5,422 bases of DNA from contig JAGGSX010000074.1 in NCBI GenBank assembly GCA_021158865.1, positions 1 through 5,422 of the forward strand. The letters are read 5' to 3'. The notes beneath the pieces were generated by a model. That model did no database searches, was not told the origin of the DNA, and was given only the letters and a program-made list of their open reading frames with translations. Both the position numbers and the translations under genes were made by a program. This DNA is from Thermoplasmata archaeon (GTDB lineage Archaea > Thermoplasmatota > E2 > UBA202 > JdFR-43). Shown in pieces: positions 1 to 5,098 of the stretch (position 1 is its first letter; each line of letters begins with the position of its first letter).

Positions 1-164
1 TATGGTGAATTCTCAACAATATTTGCATATTTTCCATATAAAATATTTGGCTCATCTGTATTCAAAATTTTATTTGAAAATTTTTCATTTTTTTCTCCTG
101 CAATCATTGCATAATTACCAACCAAAAATGAAAAAGCCATTACCAATGCAATCAATTTTTTCAT
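1..164 (-). CDS. Secreted protein of unknown function, N-terminal fragment
   Basis: The first 54 codons of a minus-strand gene that continues past the left edge. The protein begins MKKLIALVMAFSFLVGNYA, a typical Sec signal peptide: two lysines, a hydrophobic core over residues 4-16, then small and polar residues with a plausible cleavage site near A19 or A23. The following part (GEKNEKFSNKIL...) is polar and lysine/asparagine rich, as at the start of an exported domain. No lipobox cysteine is visible, so this is a secreted or membrane-tethered protein rather than a lipoprotein. The ATG at 164 was chosen because the signal peptide is complete from there and a T/A-rich octamer (TTTTTTAA) lies exactly 20 bases upstream, matching the leaderless spacing of other genes here. 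No Shine-Dalgarno sequence precedes it. I do not recognise the family; too little of the mature protein is present. Confidence 0.65.
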   Translation of the reverse strand, partial: MKKLIALVMAFSFLVGNYAMIAGEKNEKFSNKILNTDEPNILYGKYANIVENSP

Positions 165-184
165 AGGTATAAAAAGTGAATGCA

Positions 185-192
185 TTAAAAAA
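185..192 (-). promoter_or_regulatory. Weak TATA-like box of the secreted-protein gene
   Basis: The minus strand reads TTTTTTAA, then 20 bases, then the ATG at 164. This spacing would start transcription at or next to the ATG. A second T/A-rich match (TTTATACC) lies only a few bases before the ATG, too close to serve it. The same T6 run could instead terminate transcripts arriving from the hairpin upstream; the two roles cannot be separated by eye. Confidence 0.35.
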
Positions 193-278
193 CATTACTG
201 AGGGGGATGTGGAAGGATAGGCAAAAAATCAGCATCTTTGGGAGGGGATGGGATGCTATACTACCAGCCTACCCTTCC
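187..278 (-). ncRNA. Candidate small structured RNA (GC-rich hairpin)
   Basis: This stretch is much richer in G and C than the rest of the window. The minus strand folds into a long hairpin: a 12-bp outer stem (GGAAGGGTAGGC at 278-267 with GCCTATCCTTCC at 222-211), an internal loop of 9 and 8 bases, a 6-bp inner stem (AGCATC at 257-252 with GATGCT at 236-231) and a 15-base pyrimidine-rich loop at 251-237. One outer pair is G-U in minus-strand RNA but would be A-C in plus-strand RNA, favouring minus-strand transcription. A BRE/TATA-like element ends 20-22 bases before the first stem base, and a T6 run at 192-187 could terminate a transcript of about 92 nt. It matches no RNA family I recognise. 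It could instead be a structured 5' leader of the secreted-protein gene, or the terminator region of the HD gene. Start, end and function are inferred. Confidence 0.42.
211..278 (-). repeat. Imperfect inverted repeat, 12-bp outer and 6-bp inner arms
   Basis: The outer arms are 211-222 and 267-278, with one G-U-compatible mismatch. The perfect inner arms are 231-236 and 252-257. This is the physical basis of the candidate small RNA. There are no flanking target duplications or transposase remnants that would make it a miniature transposon. Confidence 0.8.
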
Positions 279-439
279 AAAGTTATAGTAAATTTTGCTA
301 TATATTTATTTCGATTAATTTCAACATTCTTAGCCATTTCAAATAATACTTATTTACTTAATTCCATGAATGCTTGTGCTTCTATTAAATTTTTTTGCTC
401 TTCAATGTTATTTGGATGAAGAATAGTTTGGCCCGGCTC
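269..439 (-). pseudogene. Interrupted coding-like frame downstream of the HD gene
   Basis: One minus-strand frame directly after the HD stop reads like protein: EPGQTILHPNNIEEQ, then KNLIEAQAFMELSK, a TAA stop at 352-350, then in the same frame VLFEMAKNVEINRNK and YIAKFTITLEG before a TAG at 271-269. The residue mix (Glu, Lys, Ile, Ala) resembles the real genes here. The frame has no usable start codon. A +1 slip at the HD stop codon would append 29 residues to the HD protein; alternatively this is a small decayed gene. The second half contains an ATG at 337 and could be a 22-residue ORF, but has no Shine-Dalgarno sequence and overlaps the proposed small-RNA promoter. I recognise no family, and chance open frames of this size do occur in AT-rich DNA. 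Confidence 0.25.
299..314 (-). promoter_or_regulatory. BRE/TATA-like promoter of the candidate small RNA
   Basis: The minus strand reads TCGAAATAAATATATAG. A CGAAA purine block, like the archaeal TFB recognition element, sits directly before a TATA-like AAATATATA stretch (307-299). From the octamer to the first G of the hairpin at 278 is 20-22 bases, the spacing found before the leaderless genes here. This would place the transcription start at the 5' base of the outer stem. AT-rich spacers can produce such matches by chance, so the support is the coincidence of element and spacing. Confidence 0.42.
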
Positions 440-1349
440 ATTCTCCAGTTGTAAATTTCCTTCCTTTTAACTTTATCATTCTCACTATCCTTTTATCATA
501 ATTCACTTCCTGAGGTGTGAGCTTTGCGGTTATATCTATATAAGGTTCTATAGGACTCCCAAATATTTTTTTGCCAAGGGTTTCTTCAACTTGGAATATG
601 CCGGATGAATTTGACATTTCAACTATGATTTCTATTGGCTTTTCCTTACCTTTTGCTATGATAACCCTATCTATTGATAAAGCTGAAATGACATGAATGC
701 TTGTGCTTCCTAAATCAAATGCCATTCTTCCACGCCCCTTAGTCATATCTGTTGCATCTGCTATTCCAACCAAGGCAGATTCCATTGTTATATCAGGAAT
801 GTCCGCATCATGGGCATAAATTGCATTCAATATGAAACCCCTTATCTCAACCATTTTTTCCATGTCATCGTAAATCTCTGGTAGGAGTCTTTGAAGCACT
901 GGCAAAGCCAAATAGCTACTATGCAATGGATGATTTCCTCTATATATTTGATTACCAATATCATGCAGAAGAGCACTGGAAAGTAATATCAATGCTTCAT
1001 CATCATAATCGCCGCCGCCGTATTCAACAAAATCTGGATTTATCCCCTGTTCAATCAAAAGTTGATACATCTTTAAAGCATTTGCGGCCACAATTTTTGC
1101 ATGAATTTCTCCATGGTCATTGTAATGCAATTTTTTTACTGCGATGAAATTTGCAATATCCCAATCTGCTCTAACTTCATCATCTTGAACTAACATTTCA
1201 AACATCTTTTTTGCTTTTGGGTATTTTGATAAAACATCAAGAATGGCATTGACAGCTTCTTTTTCCAACTCAACATAACCTTCTGGAACCTCCACTTCTA
1301 TACCAACATTTTTCAAATCCTGGCTTGTAAAATTATTTGCTTTTTTCAT
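438..1349 (-). CDS. HD-domain metal-dependent phosphohydrolase, archaeal type
   Basis: A 303-residue cytoplasmic protein of the HD superfamily, which uses a His/Asp-bound metal ion to hydrolyse phosphoesters, often of nucleotides. Visible motifs: NDHGEIHAKIV with H79 and H83, the signature HD pair H129-D130 (LLHDIGNQIYRGNH), H140 and H143, H180-D181 (YAHDADIP) and D198/D201 in GIADATDMTKGRGR. After the HD fold comes a C-terminal domain containing VEMSNSSGIFQVEETL, which I recall as typical of archaeal members. No signal peptide or membrane segment is visible. The open frame extends upstream to 1490 inside tldE, but the ATG at 1349 is preceded by TTTATATA with 20 bases between, a clear leaderless promoter, and the upstream extension merely translates tldE out of frame. 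The gene is therefore a separate transcription unit 71 bases after tldE. The substrate is unknown and cannot be read from the sequence. Confidence 0.88.
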   Translation of the reverse strand: MKKANNFTSQDLKNVGIEVEVPEGYVELEKEAVNAILDVLSKYPKAKKMFEMLVQDDEVRADWDIANFIAVKKLHYNDHGEIHAKIVAANALKMYQLLIEQGINPDFVEYGGGDYDDEALILLSSALLHDIGNQIYRGNHPLHSSYLALPVLQRLLPEIYDDMEKMVEIRGFILNAIYAHDADIPDITMESALVGIADATDMTKGRGRMAFDLGSTSIHVISALSIDRVIIAKGKEKPIEIIVEMSNSSGIFQVEETLGKKIFGSPIEPYIDITAKLTPQEVNYDKRIVRMIKLKGRKFTTGE

Positions 1350-1369
1350 GTTTTTGTAGTCTTTACCTA

Positions 1370-1377
1370 TATATAAA
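1370..1377 (-). promoter_or_regulatory. TATA box of the HD phosphohydrolase gene
   Basis: A perfect TTTATATA on the minus strand ends 20 bases before the ATG at 1349, so transcription should begin at the start codon. It lies in the 71-base gap after tldE. There is no Shine-Dalgarno sequence before the ATG, consistent with a leaderless mRNA. Confidence 0.72.
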
Positions 1378-1420
1378 TTGCTCACATTTGCAAGAATGTT
1401 TATTTTTGAAATGCCAATAT

Positions 1421-2692
1421 CTATGACGTTGTTATTCTTACATCTCTTACCATCGCATAAGGTGTAAAGACCGGATTTTCCACTTCCCACCAGAAAATTT
1501 GCTTCGTTTCTTTTGAAAGCATTTCAACATTTTTTAAAATTCTCTCCATATTGTCACTAACTCTTATATTTTTAATTGGTATCATCTCTCCATTTTTTAT
1601 ATAAAATGCAACATCTCTTGCAACACTTGAAAAATCCCCAGCCCTGTAATTATGGAAGCGGGTATACCATAAATTCGTTATCAATATGCCTTCTTTAATT
1701 TCATCAACCATTTCATCAAAATTGCTATTGCCATGCAAAACAATTGTATTCCATGGCTGCGGCGCTACAATGCCAGCATTTCCTGTGCTTCTTGTTTTAT
1801 ACTTATGCGCAGTTGTGGAATTATGGATATAATTTTTTAATATTCCATTTTTTATTATCGTAGTTTTTTGTGTGGCTATGCCTTCATCATCAAATTTTGA
1901 TGATGCCATCCCATCTTCAGCAATTCCACTATCATAAATGCTTATCTTCTCGCTTGCAACTTTCTCTCCAATTTTTTCAGTCAGGAATGAATAACCGGCA
2001 TCTACATAAAAAGCTGAATAAAAAGTGGCAACATTTGAAATCAGATTTGCAAATGCAAGTGGAGAAAAAATTACATTATATCTGCCTTCTTTCCCTTTTT
2101 TAGCTTTTATTCCCTTTTTAGCCATTTCATGAGCAACTGATGTTACGCCAGCATCAACATTTTTTATACTTCTTGAACAACTCACTTCATGACATGATGA
2201 ATTTTTATAAAAGCTTCTTACAGATAAATAGCAGAGGCTATTTTTATCTTTTTCCATAATTCCATTTGTATTTGCTATAATTGTTTTATTTATTGAAGAA
2301 AAAACTATTCCAGCTTTCCCCCCATAATTTATTGATTCTTCTGCAATTGAAATCATCTTTTCATTTTTTAAAACATCTTTATCAAAAATTTTATTATTTT
2401 TATATTTTTTATTTTTCTCAATACCATAAAATTCTGATGAAGAAAGCAATTTCATTAATTTTTTATTCTTTTCAATTGTTTCCTCTATTTTCCTTTTGCT
2501 TGGGTTGTCCAATTCAATGCTTACAGTTTTGCTTCCTTTAGCCATAAAAATATTCATGGTTTTATCATCCCATTCCTTTATTATCCCTATTCTTCCATTA
2601 TAAAATCTAACCTGCTTATTTTTTATATTATCTTCTTTTACAATTCCTTCCATTCCATTTTTCATTATGATTTTCAATGCATATTCTATCAT
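1421..2692 (-). CDS. tldE: TldE/PmbA-like subunit of the TldD-TldE metallopeptidase
   Basis: A 423-residue TldE (PmbA) homologue, the partner lacking its own zinc site in the TldD-TldE heteromer. In bacteria this complex trims unfolded peptides, such as the microcin B17 leader and the CcdA antitoxin. The N-terminus (MIEYALKII) mirrors the TldD N-terminus (MAEYALNIS). The C-terminal region has the family features FDDEGIATQKTTIIKNG (residues 267-283), LKNYIHNSTTAHKY, STGNAG (302-307) and a closing VENPVFTPYAMVRDVRI segment. The HExxxH motif of TldD is absent where expected (around FSPLAFANLISNVATF, 209-224), the usual difference between the subunits. Its ATG overlaps the tldD stop (ATGA), so translation is probably coupled; only a weak GAGG stands about ten bases upstream. 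Three cysteines (C154, C167, C172) cluster in the central part. Length and layout are normal for the family. Confidence 0.9.
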   Translation of the reverse strand: MIEYALKIIMKNGMEGIVKEDNIKNKQVRFYNGRIGIIKEWDDKTMNIFMAKGSKTVSIELDNPSKRKIEETIEKNKKLMKLLSSSEFYGIEKNKKYKNNKIFDKDVLKNEKMISIAEESINYGGKAGIVFSSINKTIIANTNGIMEKDKNSLCYLSVRSFYKNSSCHEVSCSRSIKNVDAGVTSVAHEMAKKGIKAKKGKEGRYNVIFSPLAFANLISNVATFYSAFYVDAGYSFLTEKIGEKVASEKISIYDSGIAEDGMASSKFDDEGIATQKTTIIKNGILKNYIHNSTTAHKYKTRSTGNAGIVAPQPWNTIVLHGNSNFDEMVDEIKEGILITNLWYTRFHNYRAGDFSSVARDVAFYIKNGEMIPIKNIRVSDNMERILKNVEMLSKETKQIFWWEVENPVFTPYAMVRDVRITTS

Positions 2693-4047
2693 TTTATTCT
2701 CGCCTCTCTCAATCTTAAATTAACCCCTCCTGTTGTCACAGGTATGCCCTGCATCGGGTCTCCTTTTCCACATGTTGCTGGATAAAATTTCAACTCATTT
2801 CCAACTGCATCTATGCTATTATACAATTTTGGTGTGGTAATTTCTATAACAGGATGATATGCTATACCATTTATTTCGCCATTTTTTATTATATATGCTT
2901 CCTCTCCAACATATTTTTGATTGTATCTTCTATCATCTATATTCCACTCAACATAAGTTTTCATATATACGCCTTCTTTTATATCCTCAATCATTTCTTC
3001 TAAAGTATAACTGCCGGGCATGAAATATGTATTTGCCATTCTGACTATTGGCTCTTTTCCATAAGATGCTCTTGCCGCTGAATTACTTTTTACACCCATC
3101 TCATAAGCTGTTTCTCTATTATGCAAAAATTCATTTACAATTCCATTTTTGATTAGATATCTTCTCCTCGCTTTAACACCTTCATCGTCATACTTATAGT
3201 AGCCGTAGCTTTTTTTTATTGTTGGGTCATCAACTATGCTCACATTTTCATCTGCATATTTTTTTCCTATAAAAGAAGGCTTAACAAAAGATTTACCAGC
3301 CTGCGCCGCCTCCCGCCCCATTATGCGGTCTGCTTCAAAAGGATGACCACAGCTCTCATGGGCTATGAGCCCTGTTATATATGGACTTAAAATAACGCTT
3401 CCTTTTCTTGGAGCTTTTTTCCCTTCTTTTATCAACTTTTTTAGAAAATTTATGTCATGTTTTATATGTTCTACAACATTCCATTCTTTAACCATTTCCC
3501 ATCCTCCAGAATTTCCAAACTCACGGCTCATTTGTTCAACTCTTCCATTTGAAACTGTGATTAAATAATGCAGAGAAATGCGAGGCAATTTTGAATAAAT
3601 TCTTGCCCCTTCAGAATTTGCATAATATTTTTCCATCAATTCATCATTATAAAAAATGCTTCTTGAATAACCCGAAGCAATTTTATCTATATCCTTTAAA
3701 TAATCAATTTTTTTATCAATGCTTTCTTCCTTTCCTTTTACAATGTCTTCCCCTTCTTCCATTTTTTCTTCGCTTAAATTAATTTTATGTCTTTTTCTCG
3801 TAACAGCCATTTTAATTGCTTTTTCTATTCCTTCTTTTATCTTTGCCTTTCTAAAATCATTTGAGAAATAAAATCCCATGGCATTGTCTTTTATTATCCT
3901 TATTGAAAAACCTTTTCTTTCATTGCTTTCTATTCCTTTGAATTCACCGTTCACAAAAGCTATGCCTTGCTCAAAAACTTTTTCTATCCTTATTTCAGTA
4001 TAATCTGCTTTTGATATATTCAATGCATATTCTGCCATGTCTTGCAT
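2689..4047 (-). CDS. tldD: TldD-like zinc metallopeptidase catalytic subunit
   Basis: A 452-residue TldD homologue, the catalytic half of the TldD-TldE peptidase that cleaves small or unfolded peptides inside the cell. The zinc motif HExxxH is intact: H230-E231 and H235 in GLIAHESCGHPFEAD. The cysteine reported as a further zinc ligand in bacterial TldD is C426 in PATCGKGDPMQGIPV. Other family features are KYDDEGVKARRRYLIKNG (residues 285-302), NEFLHNRETAYEMG and SNSAARA. The open frame extends 20 codons further, to 4107, but that extension overlaps the PEBP gene. The ATG at 4047 is preceded by TTTTATAA with exactly 20 bases between, and the protein then starts MQDMAEYALN, aligning with TldE. 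An ATG three codons later (4038) is a weaker alternative. The gene overlaps tldE by four bases. No signal peptide is present from the chosen start. Confidence 0.92.
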   Translation of the reverse strand: MQDMAEYALNISKADYTEIRIEKVFEQGIAFVNGEFKGIESNERKGFSIRIIKDNAMGFYFSNDFRKAKIKEGIEKAIKMAVTRKRHKINLSEEKMEEGEDIVKGKEESIDKKIDYLKDIDKIASGYSRSIFYNDELMEKYYANSEGARIYSKLPRISLHYLITVSNGRVEQMSREFGNSGGWEMVKEWNVVEHIKHDINFLKKLIKEGKKAPRKGSVILSPYITGLIAHESCGHPFEADRIMGREAAQAGKSFVKPSFIGKKYADENVSIVDDPTIKKSYGYYKYDDEGVKARRRYLIKNGIVNEFLHNRETAYEMGVKSNSAARASYGKEPIVRMANTYFMPGSYTLEEMIEDIKEGVYMKTYVEWNIDDRRYNQKYVGEEAYIIKNGEINGIAYHPVIEITTPKLYNSIDAVGNELKFYPATCGKGDPMQGIPVTTGGVNLRLREARIK

Positions 4048-4067
4048 AGCCAGAAATAGAAATAAGT

Positions 4068-4075
4068 TTATAAAA
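4068..4075 (-). promoter_or_regulatory. TATA box of the tldD-tldE operon
   Basis: The minus strand reads TTTTATAA immediately after the TGA of the PEBP gene, then 20 bases, then the ATG at 4047. The whole 28-base gap between the genes is thus just a core promoter. It argues for a leaderless tldD mRNA and for tldD-tldE as a unit separate from the PEBP gene. Confidence 0.6.
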
Positions 4076-4597
4076 TCATCTTTTATAAGTGGCGGTAACT
4101 TCTCCATATTGGATTATATGTCCCTCCATTGCATTTTCAAGAGCTTTTCTATTCCCACTCTTCAAATCCAGCATGGTATCAAGCCCATAAACCCTAAAAT
4201 GATAATGATGCAAACCAGCAGGTGGGCAGGGTCCATCGTAGCCAATTTTCCCAAAATCATTTTCTCCTTGTATCGCATTTATCAGCTCTTTTACTTTTCT
4301 CTCTTTTGGTATTCCTTCTGGTATAATTTCTGTTGGTTCGATATTCCATATAAGCCAGTGTGTAAACTTTCCTGAAGGAGTATCTGTGTCATCGAGTATT
4401 ATTGCTATTGATTTAACGCTTTCATTTATTCCTTCGATTCTTATTTCTGGAGAAATGTTTTCTCCCATGCAGGTATATTTTTCAGGGAATTCTTTAAATT
4501 TGATTATAACATCCAAGCCCTTTTCTTTTTTAATGCATCCTGAAAATATGAGAAGAATTAAAATTGCCAATGCAAACCATTTGATATTTGAATTCAT
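4076..4597 (-). CDS. PEBP (YbhB/YbcL family) lipoprotein
   Basis: A 173-residue phosphatidylethanolamine-binding-protein family member of the prokaryotic YbhB/YbcL branch. Residues 1-21 form a lipoprotein signal: N-region MNSNIK, hydrophobic core WFALAILILLIF, then FSGC with C21 as the predicted lipidated cysteine, so the protein should be anchored on the outer face of the cell membrane. PEBP signatures follow: DDTDTPSGKFTHWLIWNI (residues 69-86, the DPDAP-like ligand site) and GYDGPCPPAGLHHYHFRVY (119-137, the GPCPP..HxYxF motif), with NDFG at 113-116 between them. The domain is complete and of normal length. The ATG at 4621 lies inside the TATA box and would spoil the signal peptide N-region, so 4597 is preferred. 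Bacterial and archaeal members have no settled function; small-ligand binding or peptidase inhibition are family-level guesses. Confidence 0.88.
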   Translation of the reverse strand: MNSNIKWFALAILILLIFSGCIKKEKGLDVIIKFKEFPEKYTCMGENISPEIRIEGINESVKSIAIILDDTDTPSGKFTHWLIWNIEPTEIIPEGIPKERKVKELINAIQGENDFGKIGYDGPCPPAGLHHYHFRVYGLDTMLDLKSGNRKALENAMEGHIIQYGEVTATYKR

Positions 4598-4618
4598 ATT
4601 TATACAATCAGCATTTAT

Positions 4619-4626
4619 CATATAAA
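4619..4626 (-). promoter_or_regulatory. TATA box of the PEBP lipoprotein gene
   Basis: The minus strand reads AACTTTTTATATG; the octamer TTTATATG ends 21 bases before the ATG at 4597. It occupies most of the 36-base gap after the DUF2240 gene. The preceding T-run may also end the upstream transcript. The box overlaps the upstream ATG at 4621, which rules that codon out as a start on a transcript from this promoter. Confidence 0.65.
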
Positions 4627-4633
4627 AAGTTAA

Positions 4634-5098
4634 TCATTTCAATTCTTTGTTTCTTACAAATTCTTTTATCTCATTGATTAAATCATCTATCCTAACTCCA
4701 TATTTTTTTCCAATAAGCAAGGCAGCAACTTCTGGATAAACACACAATTTTTTTGCTTCCTCATCAATTTCTTTCCTTATTCTCTTTTCTCCTATATTCC
4801 CTTCCATAACAATCCTATTTATCAATTTTTCCAACAAATTTTCTTCCATTTCAAGCATTTTTTCATCATATCTAAATTCAAAAGGAATGTCAACACTTTT
4901 GTAATCAAAATTTGGGATGACATTATCACCATCTTTTTTTATAAGATTTTTTTCAATAGCCTTCTGAATTGCCAGTCTGCCCTGCGCCGGCGTGAGCCAC
5001 CCCAATTTGAAAGATAGAATCATGTAAATTTCTTTTTCTGTTAGCTTTTCCTTCCCGCTCGTTTGAAACAAAAATGCAATCAATTTTTCCAGACTCAT
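4634..5098 (-). CDS. DUF2240 family protein (archaeal, function unknown)
   Basis: A 154-residue protein matching the DUF2240 (COG3612) family as I recall it, found in Euryarchaeota and of unknown function. Diagnostic stretches are SGKEKLTEKEIYMILSFKLG with WLTPAQGRLAIQKAIEKNL (N-terminal, winged-helix-like), IPNFDYKSVDIPFEFR in the middle and PEVAALLIGKKYGVRIDDLI near the C-terminus. It is soluble, charged and mostly helical in appearance, with no signal or membrane segment. The frame is open to 5140, but the ATG at 5098 is the better start: it is preceded by AAGGAGG with five bases to the ATG, begins MSLEKLIAFLF as relatives do, and overlaps the upstream stop by ATGA. The extra 14 upstream codons are an out-of-frame reading of the neighbouring gene. 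It is evidently co-transcribed with that gene. The N-terminal fold suggests nucleic-acid binding, but that is inference only. Confidence 0.85.
   Translation of the reverse strand: MSLEKLIAFLFQTSGKEKLTEKEIYMILSFKLGWLTPAQGRLAIQKAIEKNLIKKDGDNVIPNFDYKSVDIPFEFRYDEKMLEMEENLLEKLINRIVMEGNIGEKRIRKEIDEEAKKLCVYPEVAALLIGKKYGVRIDDLINEIKEFVRNKELK

Noticed and set aside
202..252. A possible plus-strand G-quadruplex (GGGGG ... GGG, GGGG, GGG)
   Set aside because: Only three runs are close together; the fourth needs a loop of over 30 bases, and the hairpin explains the composition better.
211..278. A tRNA gene, suggested by GGAAGGG, then TA, GGTAGTATAG and a matching TCCTTCC-A 3' end
   Set aside because: The total is only about 69 bases, there is no T-loop (GTTCRA) and no anticodon arm of the right size; the internal pairing is one nested hairpin.
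208..278. An archaeal H/ACA guide RNA, because ACA follows the outer stem directly and an internal loop is present
   Set aside because: The distance from the upper stem to ACA is 20 bases rather than about 14-16, there is no K-turn in the upper stem, and the A-ending T-rich pocket side (GATTTTTT) is an unlikely rRNA guide.
207..419. A plus-strand 70-residue open frame with hydrophobic stretches
   Set aside because: It crosses the GC-rich hairpin, has no promoter or ribosome-binding site, and its composition reflects the antisense of AT-rich minus-strand sequence.
1350..1490. N-terminal extension of the HD protein beginning MGSGKSG, which looks like a P-loop fragment
   Set aside because: It is an out-of-frame translation of the tldE 3' end plus the spacer, spans the HD promoter, and lacks a full GxxxxGK[ST] motif. 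The ATG at 1349 has an ideal TATA spacing.
4048..4107. A 20-residue hydrophobic N-terminal extension of TldD (MEKLPPLIKDDFINLF...) that could pass for a membrane anchor
   Set aside because: Half of it is the PEBP C-terminus read in another frame, it lies over the TATA box, and TldD proteins are cytoplasmic.
926..4625. Several plus-strand open frames of 60-112 residues opposite the HD, tldD, tldE, PEBP and DUF2240 genes
   Set aside because: All lie antisense to well-supported genes, start and stop at random with respect to signals, and show no domain-like sequence.
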